Position numbers and translations under genes: made by a program
The notes under the pieces: model-generated
Database searches by the model: none
What the model was told of the DNA's origin: nothing
The model's input: the letters and a program-made list of their open reading frames with translations, nothing else
In this document: positions 56,260 to 64,000 of the stretch, one piece after another
Numbering within the stretch: the stretch's first letter is position 1
Layout of the letters: every line of letters starts with the position of its first letter
Assembly: GCA_014155875.1 (NCBI GenBank)
Contig: JACEFZ010018319.1
Coordinates: forward strand, 635,001 to 699,000
DNA from: Cepaea nemoralis
Lineage: Eukaryota > Mollusca > Gastropoda > Stylommatophora > Helicidae
Length of the DNA: 64,000 bases
Reading direction: 5' to 3'

Positions 56260-58176
56260 ATCAGTAGGTTGCCTAACGACAAAAGATGGAAAAATCATAA
56301 TAGAAAAAGATCAGAGTTTACATGTATGGTCAGATTATGTGAAAAACCTTCATGATGATAACAGAGAAGAACAGTATGATATTCAAAATAATAAAGAAGG
56401 ACCATCAATTTTGAAGATGGAGGTTCAGAATGCTCTTAACCATATGAGAACTGGCTAGACCCCTCGGTTCAGACAGCATCACAACAGAAACGATTAATGC
56501 TTTAGAAGAAGAATATGGAATGGATAAAGTGACCAGACTCCTGTATAGAATATATGATACTGGGGATATACCTCAGGAGTTATGTAATTCTGTATTTATC
56601 GCAGTCTCAAAGAAATCAGGAACCTTGGAATGTGATCAACATCGAACAATTAGTATAATGAGTCACATCACAAAGATTTTGCTAAGAATTATCATGCAAA
56701 GAATTAGGAGGAAAATACAACATGACATAGGAGAGGAACAATGTGGGTTTGTAGAAGGCAAAGGTACAGTAAATGATGTGTCTATACTGAGAACGCCGGC
56801 TTCGTGGCTTAGAGGTTATGACTTTTCTCCGTAACCTCGTATACTCTCGTCGGTAACGTGATGACGGTGAGAATCAACAGTGGTTCGAATAGCATCGGTA
56901 ACTTACAGGGTATGTGAGCCGGCCGCTCAGAAAGCAATGGCAAACTACTGAGCGTAATCTTGCCAAGAAATCAACATACAGCTGAAAGATGCTGGTGTTG
57001 ACAGCGATGTCCTGTAAAGGATATGCAAAATTAAAAAAAAAAAAAATACTGAGAACAGTAATTGAGCGTTCTATAGATGTAAACAAAGATCTACACCATT
57101 GCTTTATTGACTACACAAAGGCTTTCGATAAAGTGAGATATGTCGACATGATAAGGATGCTTGAAGATCTACAAATTGATGGAAAAGACCTTAGACTTGT
57201 AAAACAAACATATATTGGAAACAACAAGCTGCCATAAGAATTGATAATAAAGTAAGCCAATATCAGCCTATTAAAAGAGGCGTGAGACAGGGATGTGTAA
57301 TGTCTCCAGATCTTTTTTCCCTGTACTGTGAAACTATTTTCAGAAATATAGAAGATATGGAAGGAATCAACATTGGGGGACGATACATCAATAAAATTAG
57401 ATATGCAGATGATACAGTCTTGATTGCAGACAATCAACAGGACCTGCAACATTTAACAGATGTAGTTGTTGCACACTGTGAACAACTAGGGGTAGAATTG
57501 AATTGTTAGAAGAAACAGATTATCTTCGTCACTAGGAAGGAAGAAATACCACAATGTAATATACAAGTAAATGGGAATATTCTCAAACAGGTGAATAGGT
57601 ACAGCTATCTCGGAACAGTAATAACATCTGATGGGAGATGCCTTGAGAAGATTAGAACAATAATTGCCATTGCGAAGGTAGCCTTTTGCAAGATGAAAAA
57701 ACATACTGACCAATAAAAATATATCAATTGAAACGAGAAAAAGAGTGTTGAAGTGCTACATAGAAACTATACTTGTATATGGATATGAAGCGTGGACAAT
57801 GAGCAGACAAGCTGAAAGGCATCTGATGGCTGTGGAAATGTGGTTTCTGAGGAAAATGCAAAGAATACCATGGACAGACATAAAAACCAACGAACCAGTC
57901 CTTCAAGAAACACACGAGAATCATAAACTGATTAGAGACATTAGACGCAGACAGTCAAAATTTTTTGGGCATGTTATGAGAAGAAATAAATTGGAGAACT
58001 TGGTTACAACTGGCAAGATCGAATGGAAGAGACCAAGGGAAAGACCAAGAAGTAAATACCTGTTTGGCTTGGTCACGTGGTATGGTCGAGACAGGAACAT
58101 GGAGCTGATCTACGACTCTGGTGATCGAGTAAGATGGCAAGAAATGACCGCCCACGCTTATCGGCATGGCACATGA
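56260..58176 (+). pseudogene. LINE-1 (RTE-like) RT, best copy
   Basis: Non-LTR reverse transcriptase that would copy its RNA at a nicked target. In order: TKDGKIIIEKDQSLHVWSDY (56283 on), SKKSGTLECDQHRTISIMSH, QCGFVEGKGTVNDVSILRT, then after a SINE insertion CFIDYTKAFDKVRYVDMIRM (motif A), GVRQGCVMSPDLFSLY, the YADD box (57402-57413), VNRYSYLGTVITSDGRCLEK, and the C-terminal YGYEAWTMSRQAERHLMAVE, FFGHVMRRNKLENL and RVRWQEMTAHAYRHGT. The order and the C-terminus fit the RTE/BovB clade. Frame breaks near 56453 and 57705 (A run) and a TAG at 57507-57509 disable it. 5'-truncated, no endonuclease. The TGA stop lies inside the terminal GGCACATGATGG, so there is almost no 3' UTR. Confidence 0.88.
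56795..57045 (+). mobile_element. SINE-1 inserted in LINE-1 RT, with TSD
   Basis: GCCGGCTTCGTGGCTTAGAG head, shared tail CCGCTCAGAAAGCAATGGCA, end CCTGTAAAGGATATGCAAAA and an A run. A perfect 11-bp duplication of LINE sequence, ATACTGAGAAC, borders it (56784-56794 and 57046-57056). Insertion is therefore younger than the LINE copy. Confidence 0.92.
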
Positions 58177-58860
58177 TGGGTGGAGTTAGTTAGTTTGTTA
58201 GTTAGTTACGAGGGTAAGTTAATAAGTAAGTCACAAATGGCTGTAGAAAAATAACTAACTATGATAACAACCTGAAACCAGTTTATTTTTATACATACAT
58301 TGTCCCTTTATTTCTCAACATAATTTCAACCAACATTAATGCGCTTATTCTATCGTTTTATCAGTCCTCCCAAACCAGCTGCATAGAACTGCGTGCTGTG
58401 TTTTCTAAACTACGTTTTCACTTCACATTCAACTTCAGCGTCACTCGCGAAATGTCTCCCGCCAAGGTGGGTTTTCAACGGACTTAGCCCCTAGCGATTT
58501 TCCGTAAAACGGTGCATAGTTGGGTAGAAAAAGTTACGCGTTCGAGTCAATAAGTAAGTCACACAGTTATGTGGTATGACAGGTAAATGAAAACAGAGCA
58601 CACAGTTCTATGCAGCGGGTTTGGGAGAACTGATAAAATGATGGGATAAGTGCATCAATGTTGGTGGAAATTATGTTGAGAAATAAAGGGACAATGTATA
58701 TATAAAAATAAACTGGTTTCAAGTTGTTATCAAAGATAGTTATTTTTCTACAGACATTTGTGACTTACTTATTAACTTACCCTCGTAACTAACTAACAAA
58801 CTAACTCCATCCATCATGTGCCATGCCGATAAGCGTGGGTGGTCATGTTTTGCCATCTTA
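58130..58860. repeat. large inverted repeat including LINE-1 tails
   Basis: The arms extend beyond the MITE: left 58130-58208 and right 58786-58860 are inverted copies of the LINE-1 3' end plus TTAGTTAG flank, differing by a few bases and one TTAG unit. Together with the MITE arms each side is about 270 bases. Confidence 0.85.
58209..58785. mobile_element. Tc1/mariner-like MITE, long TIRs, TA flanks
   Basis: Ends CGAGGGTAAGTTAATAAGTA and its complement, bordered by TA at 58207-58208 and 58786-58787. Inverted arms of about 190 bases (to about 58400 and from about 58595) enclose a unique centre of about 190 bases. A partial extra copy of the end motif (AATAAGTAAGTCACA) lies in the centre near 58550. 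No transposase. TA borders suggest a Tc1/mariner origin. Confidence 0.75.
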
Positions 58861-58861
58861 G

Positions 58862-59100
58862 CAGTTGCATATACTTTACAGAACATTGCAATCATACCAG
58901 CTTTTGTTGTTGTTGTGATCTCTTGGCAAGTTTACGTTCAGTAGTTTGACATTGCTTTCTGAACGACCATCACCTGTACCATTTTTGTAAAAAAAAATCC
59001 AACGCAACGCGGTCTGCTGCCAAATCGCTCGCAGCTATGTTTCGAACGTGGGTATGCGGGATGACGAACTGCGTCTGTAACGCATTCGCCACGGAGCTGG
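58862..59100 (-). mobile_element. SINE-1, reverse, head type 2
   Basis: ATATACTTTACAGAACATTG, TTCAGTAGTTTGACATTGCT, and a head with CGCAGTTCGTCATCCCGCAT and CATGTTTCGAAC-type B box. It starts exactly where the reverse LINE-1 tail stops. Confidence 0.8.
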
Positions 59101-59149
59101 CCATACACAGATACCGAAATATTATGATTTTCGAAGTTACCGTGTAGTG

Positions 59150-59600
59150 ATATTGAGACGAGGAAACTGTGTAGCAGTAAGATAAAGATTAAGAGGTTGT
59201 GGTAGAAGGACTGGGATGAGGAAGTTGTGTAACAGTATGGTAAGGATGGAGAACTTATGGGGGAGTAAGATTTGGATGAGGAAATTGTCTAGCTGTAGGA
59301 TTAGGGTGATCCGATTATGGAACAGTAATATTTTAGTGGGGAGACTATGGGACAAAATGATTAGAAAGGAATTTATGGAGTAGTAGCAATATGAAGAGGG
59401 GCAAAGAAGCATACAGATTAAAATTAGGAGGTTATATTTCAGCAAAAATAAGATAAGACGATTATGACATTGTAAGATTGAATGAGGAGTTTATGGAGCA
59501 GAAAGTTAAGTTTGAGTATTTTAAAAAGCAATAATATTGTGGTGAGGAGGTTGTTAAGTTTTAAGATAAGATTAGGATGAGAGAGTAAAGAAACTGTAAG
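59150..59600. repeat. degenerate tandem repeat, about 48-bp period
   Basis: Loose repetition of GATGAGGAAGTTGTGTAACA and TAAGATAAGATTAGGATGAG type units; strongly diverged. Confidence 0.5.
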
Positions 59601-59809
59601 TTTCATAGTCGTTGTGGTAGTCGTAGACGTACTGCACCACATTCACAGCAGCAACGGGTAGCCCCAAAATGGCCCCATTCCTGTGACAACGAAAACCCAC
59701 AAGAAATGTTAATCCTTGTTACATGTAAGCTCGAGAAGGAAAAAGTAGTTTCAGCAAGCTAAATGGCCAAAGAACCGATCACAGGTCGCTCCTCGCTTGA
59801 ATGTGCAGT

Positions 59810-60525
59810 TCATTGTCGGGGAAGACAACAGTACGACAAAATTAGGCAGCAGCTCAGTTCCAACAGGAAAGTACCGCCATAACTATGATGCTGAAATTGA
59901 GGCAATCAAGATAGCCACAGAGAAATTACAAAATACCAGCTATGGCAGACAACCTGTGGTGATATTGACAGATGCAAAATCAGTAATAGAGGCACTCCTG
60001 TATGGGAAATTACCAGTTCTAAGGACACTAATTTCTGAACTTAGCAGTCAGCATAAGGTCACCATACAGTGGATACCATCCCACTGTGGAGTCTCCGGAA
60101 ACGACAGAGCTGATCGATTGGCTTAGGAAGGAGCAAAAGAAGAACAACCTGATGTGCCCATTACATACCACCAAAAGAAAAGAATGATCAAATCAGTCAG
60201 AAGGCCACCAAACCCTACTCAAGACGACTACCATGTTATGGACAGACCAGGTCATTCTTCTGCCCGTCAGAACATGACACAATAAATTACGCAACCTCAT
60301 GTATACAAAATTCAAGATTGGTGACTCAGCCATGTGGTTTGACGTCGCAGACAGCAGAGCACATACTCCAGGATTGCCCAAACTACAACAGATCCAGGCG
60401 AACCTTCTGGCCTAGAGAGACAACAGTGGAAGATAAACTCAATGGACCGCTGAGTGAACTAAAACAGACTGTTAGATTCATACAAGAGACAACATTGCAG
60501 TTATAACCATATTTCAGGCGAACGA
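59810..60525 (+). pseudogene. LINE-2 RNase H C-terminus, copy 2
   Basis: Matches 41360-42055: AEIEAIKIATEKL, VVILTDAKSVIEALLYGKLP, TIQWIPSHCGVSGNDRADRL, then a stop (LA*EGA near 60124), DDYHVMDRP and, in other frames, QTAEHILQDCPNYN and RETTVEDKLNGPLSELKQTV with QETTLQL at the end. The YTDGS segment is missing, so truncation is further 3' than in the other copy. Ends with the same 3' UTR (AGGCGAACGAAAGAAG). Confidence 0.8.
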
Positions 60526-60612
60526 AAGAAGAAGAAGAAGAAGAAGAAGAAGAAGAAGAAGAAGAAGAAGAAGAAGAAGAAGAAGAAGAAGAAGGAGAAG
60601 GAGGAGGAGGGG
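60526..60612. repeat. (GAA)n tail of LINE-2
   Basis: Starts at the LINE-2 terminus and continues as GAA repeats turning into GGA. Confidence 0.92.
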
Positions 60613-60659
60613 GGAGGAGGAGGAAAAGAAGAAGGCAGCACTCGCATTGTCGCATTAAG

Positions 60660-61695
60660 CATCCACCCGCAAAACCGGCTTCTAGCCGTCCGCCATTATC
60701 TGAATCTGCCTTTCACCACACGGTCAACAGTAACATTAAGAAACCAAATCCTACAGAGATACAGTAGTGGCGTAGTTTTTTTTTTTCGGTGTGGTCACTT
60801 ACATAATCAGGGGTACCTGGGGTAAGTCTCACTTGTAGCAAAGCTCGATTTTCTTTCAGACCAGCACATCTATAGATCGACTCAACCTCCTAAGAAACGA
60901 ACCAATAATTATTTGAATTTGCTTTCGGTATACGTTCGGTGATGTATAGAACTGATCATGCCATCCCATGGCACCTTGTCTGAAGTAGAGAATAATGTGC
61001 ATCCTTGGGTGAGCTCATTCTTTGTAGTAATTGTGTTATCTTGACTATCTGACTACTCGAGTGGAAAAACTGACGCCACCAATTTGTCTCTACCAGCTCT
61101 CAAATCACATCAGTGTTTTCTCTTTGTAATCCGTGTTTACTGATATTTAATACCATGCTTTGGACTGCGCTTCAGACACGAACTGTGAACATAAATAATC
61201 TGGTTTCATCGTGTGCTGTCATGACAGTCTGACACGGGGCGACGGATGCGATGTCATTGACCGTGTTGCTGACGTCAGACGTCAGAATATGAGCTATGTG
61301 TGTAAACAGCTGTGTAGATTAGATCACTAATACGTCATGTGTTTGCTTGTTTTATTTCTTGTTTCTTCTTCTACAAGAAATCAAAGACATCACGAATCCC
61401 TATATAGATAAATGCAAACTATTCGAACACTGTCTCAGTACAGATTACCTTCTCCTAATAATAATAGTAATAATAATAATATAATAACACCCAAGCATAA
61501 CAGTCAGTCCCCGTTTGGTTGAGCAATATGTTACCCTTGTCTAAAAACAATTGCCACATCAATCATTAATAATAGCGAGTCACGTAATATTCATTTTTGC
61601 ATATTTCTCATGCTTTTATAATGCTTTTTTTTAATATTGTTGTTGTTGTTCTCGGTTAGCCTAATAAGTGATGTAAGGATGAAATAATATATCAA
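60660..61695. other. no gene recognised
   Basis: About 1 kb without SINE, LINE or coding signal. An (ATA)-rich patch is at 61457-61487. Confidence 0.5.
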
Positions 61696-61696
61696 A

Positions 61697-61765
61697 GAGA
61701 TGGATATAAGGGCATAATGTTAGCCCAATTCAGAACCCTTTGAAAATAAAGTTCGCTCGCTTGTA
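61697..61765 (+). repeat. LINE-3 3' tail, diverged
   Basis: GGCATAATGTTAGCCCAATT, CCTTTGAAAATAAAGTTCGC, then a short GCTC/GTTC tail. Confidence 0.65.
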
Positions 61766-62130
61766 AATTCGTTCTGTTGCCTCCTGCCTCCCCAATGGTC
61801 TCCCATAATCTCTGTGCTAGCGAGTTAGCGGTACCCTCCATCAAAAGAGAATCAAGGCACTTCCTTCTCGCCTTTAGCTTATTGGACACCTCTGGGCAAG
61901 AAAGAATGTTGCATTTTACCTCCTCAATAGTGACCATAATTTATGTGCTGGCGAGGTAGGGTATCCTCTATTAAAAGAGTTGAGTTTGGTCAAGAACCGA
62001 CGTTACAACACTCGGGACATTTCCATTTGTGCTCTGTCCTCATCTGCAACATATCAATGGAGAATTAAGACACCTCCATCTAGCATTTAGCTTACTGGGC
62101 GTCTCTGGGCAAGGTGGAGAGCACGTTCAA
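61766..62130. repeat. diverged duplicated block with family H
   Basis: AATCAAGGCACTTCCTTCTC and CTTTAGCTTATTGGACACCT (61850-61890) recur as AATTAAGACACCTCCATCTA and ATTTAGCTTACTGGGCGTCT (62062-62100). Family H copy 3 (GTTGAGTTTGGTCAAGAACC) is at 61975-62035 between them. A reverse frame (CPEVSNKLKARRKCLDSLLM, then SLAQRLWETIGEAGGN) is open, but I cannot name it. Confidence 0.45.
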
Positions 62131-62317
62131 CTCCCCAACCTGGGTTACGTCAATGTATTTAGCGGGCGATGGAATGATCTGGAGAGCAGTCGGCGGATGG
62201 TTGTTAGTTATGGTCTGAAGTTTCACAGTGGTAGATAGAGGTCTTTGTGTAGAGATCATGGATGTCACCGAACAGTATAGACACCGTGAAAAATGAAATG
62301 ATCAAACCACGGAAGCA

Positions 62318-63290
62318 GATGAACGAACGAACTTTATTTTCAAAGGGTTAAGAATTGGGCACGCAGGCCCGTCTGACATTCTTCTCTATTTCCTCTCATA
62401 CATTATTTCTTGCCCTTCTTCTCTATTTCCTCTCATACATTATTTCATTCAACATCACTAATGAAGCTAATCTTGGACAACAAAAAAACAAAAAGCATTG
62501 GAACGCATGAAAAATAATCAATAATACATGACTCACTGAGGCAATGTTTAACATGGGCATTATAAATACCTAAGGAAGGTTTAACGTGCCATTTTTATGG
62601 GAATGTTTATCGGCTAGTTGTCGTCTGAGATAATTTTCCATTATTATTGCTTTTATGGGGGCATGTAGTCTGTACTGACGTAGTGTTCAAATAGATCGCG
62701 ACTGTATGTATAATGATTGGTGTTGTCTTTGATTTCTTGTGGAAAATTGTTCCACAACTGAGCTGCAGAGTATGCTAAGTTTTTTGTTTTTTTTAAATGT
62801 TGCATATCACTTACAGGACGTTGCAGTCAACACCAGCATTTTTCAGATTACGCTCAGTAGTTTGCCATTGCTTTTTGAGTCACCGGCTCACATACCCCGT
62901 AAGTTACCAGCGCGGCGCGAACTGCTGCCCATTCTCGTGGAGCTGCGTTACTCACGACACTATACGGGATTACGGAGAAAGACGTTAACGCCTAGGCCAG
63001 GGAGACCGGCGTGTTTTATAGATTTTTTTAGATGGTTTTTATATAGGTCTATTCTATCTAGGTTTAGGGACATGAAGTATATTTAGTCGTTCGCTATGTC
63101 TTGCGTTATATTTGAACAATGGCCAAAGGTAGTTTGGAGCATTTTGAAATAGGATTTTGTGATTTAGTTTAGCCTTATTGAAAAGTTAGCGTTTGTGGAG
63201 TGGCAGTACCTGAAGACGTTCAGTCAGGTTAGAATTTTCGGTAAGCTTTTCACCATTAATTAAACGCACTGCCCTTTTCTAGAGTGAATA
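62318..63290 (-). pseudogene. LINE-3 RT C-terminus and 3' UTR (CR1/L2-like)
   Basis: From high to low coordinates the reverse strand reads KRAVRLINGEKLTENSNLTE, RLQVLPLHKR, NKAKLNHKILFQNAPNYLWP, LNILHVPKPR, then IDLYKNHLKKSIK after a frameshift, a SINE-1 insertion, then NLAYSAAQLWNNFPQEIKDN and YVSTDYMPP with a TAA at 62653-62655. This is the post-RT C-terminus typical of CR1/L2/Jockey-type LINEs (RAAR-ITG, LPL--R, -Y---N--P-YL, S---LWN-LP--I). A 3' UTR of about 320 bases follows and ends with the family tail (GGGCCTGCGTGCCCAATTCT, AATAAAGTTC, GTTC repeats). It gives the identity of all the tail-only copies. Confidence 0.75.
62800..63012 (-). mobile_element. SINE-1 inserted in LINE-3, head type 1
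   Basis: CACTTACAGGACGTTGCAGT, TACGCTCAGTAGTTTGCCAT, head CGTTAACGCCTAGGCCAGGG and AGACCGGC on the plus strand. It splits the LINE-3 C-terminal coding region between IDLYKNHLKKSIK and NLAYSAAQLW. Confidence 0.85.
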
Positions 63291-63299
63291 AAGGCGTTT

Positions 63300-63570
63300 T
63301 GTTATTGATTTGGAGCATCCATCCCAGACTGTGGAGCAATACACTTAAAACAAACTCAAACTTAAATATCAATATGTGAGACTTCAAAGGCTAAAATTGG
63401 AAACCAACATGATGAATGCACATAGGTAAATATTTCTTATGGAAGCGTATGAAAAGAGAAAGCAAATTCATAGAGTGAGCAAAAGAGCGCGATATGATTC
63501 CTGGAAACAGCTGGCATGAGAAACATCAAAAGAGATTTTGGAAATGGAAGAGTTCTGCACTATTGTTTTT
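63300..63570. other. no feature recognised
   Basis: Nothing supported between the LINE-3 remnant and the next SINE-1. Confidence 0.4.
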
Positions 63571-63584
63571 ACGCGTTTGCATCC

Positions 63585-63812
63585 TATTTCAGGATATTGC
63601 GGTCAACATCAGCATCTTTCAGCTGTATTTTGATTCCTACGCTAGATTACGCTCATCAGCACGCCACGACTTTCTGAGTGACCGGCTCCATACTCTCATA
63701 AGTCACTGGCGCGACTCGAACCGCTTCCAATTCTCGTGCGCTCACGTCAACCACGAGAATATTCGGGGTTACGGAGAAAGCTGCTAACCCCTAGGCCAGG
63801 GAGACCGGCAGT
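63585..63812 (-). mobile_element. SINE-1, reverse, head type 1
   Basis: TATTTCAGGATATTGCGGTC, GATTACGCTCATCAGCACGC, head GCTGCTAACCCCTAGGCCAG and GGAGACCGGC. The head is complete. Confidence 0.82.
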
Positions 63813-64000
63813 TCTGCCCTATACCTTCAGAAATCAGACTGACAGAGGATTTCGAAATGCTTAACGAGATGCAAAAATTGTAACACGCGCAGACGACAAC
63901 ATTGATCAAACATAACCATTGTAACACTTGCAGACTGCTGCATTTATCAAACCAAAATATAAGATGTAGACACAACGTGCGGCCGACTACAGGACAACAT
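63813..64000. other. no gene; short direct repeat
   Basis: TTGTAACACGCGCAGACGAC and TTGTAACACTTGCAGACTGC form a two-copy repeat of about 43 bases (63879-63955). Nothing else seen. Confidence 0.45.

Noticed and set aside
56260..58176. Functional reverse transcriptase gene
   Set aside because: Stop codon, frameshifts, a SINE insertion and a missing endonuclease.

Overview
This window looks like gene-poor, repeat-dominated animal DNA. I find no convincing host protein-coding gene, no operon-like layout and no intact structural RNA gene. The open reading frames are short, broken copies of transposable-element genes or artefacts of tandem repeats. The combination of RTE-type and RNase-H-bearing LINEs, a mariner, hAT-like elements, a Ty3-type LTR element, several tRNA-derived SINE families and TTAGGG telomere-type repeats points to an invertebrate metazoan. 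A mollusc, possibly a gastropod, is my best guess, but that is inference and not proven by the sequence.

Layout: 1-1.7 kb holds the 5' part of a Ty3-like LTR retrotransposon (LTR end, tRNA-Pro-like primer site, gag with one in-frame stop). 1.8-9.6 kb is a patchwork of SINEs and short tandem repeats. 9.9-15.6 kb holds a LINE RT remnant, a CT-rich tract, a 40-bp minisatellite invaded by a small foldback element with a telomere-like core, a 42-bp satellite and a 28-bp minisatellite grown from a LINE tail. 17.9-19.2 kb is a near full-length mariner with TIRs and a TA duplication; its transposase has three frameshifts. 20-30 kb holds minisatellites, a reverse-oriented RTE LINE, a hAT element with a perfect 8-bp target duplication inside an RNase-H remnant, a Ty3 RT fragment, a 2.9-kb 30-bp satellite with higher-order structure, and a TTAG array. 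30-46 kb has more LINE ends, microsatellites and a second RNase-H LINE. 46-51 kb has a transposon-derived pseudogene, a second hAT element and a LINE C-terminus. 51.8-55.5 kb is a 37-bp satellite, followed by a TTAG array. 56.3-58.2 kb is the best RTE LINE copy, carrying a SINE insertion, and abuts a large palindrome. 59.8-63.8 kb has another RNase-H LINE end, a third LINE type with its own 3' tail, and more SINEs.

Nothing here acts as a gene system. The elements are linked by insertion history: SINEs sit inside LINEs and minisatellites, hAT sits inside a LINE remnant, and LINE tails have seeded microsatellites and at least one minisatellite. Local family names used below: SINE-1 (two tRNA-like heads on one tail), SINE-2 (poly-G start, AAACT-type end), SINE-3, SINE-4; LINE-1 (RTE-like, ATG/GATG tail), LINE-2 (RNase H, GAA tail), LINE-3 (AATAAAGTT plus GTTC or GATTT tail). 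All positions of repeat edges are by eye and may be off by several bases.
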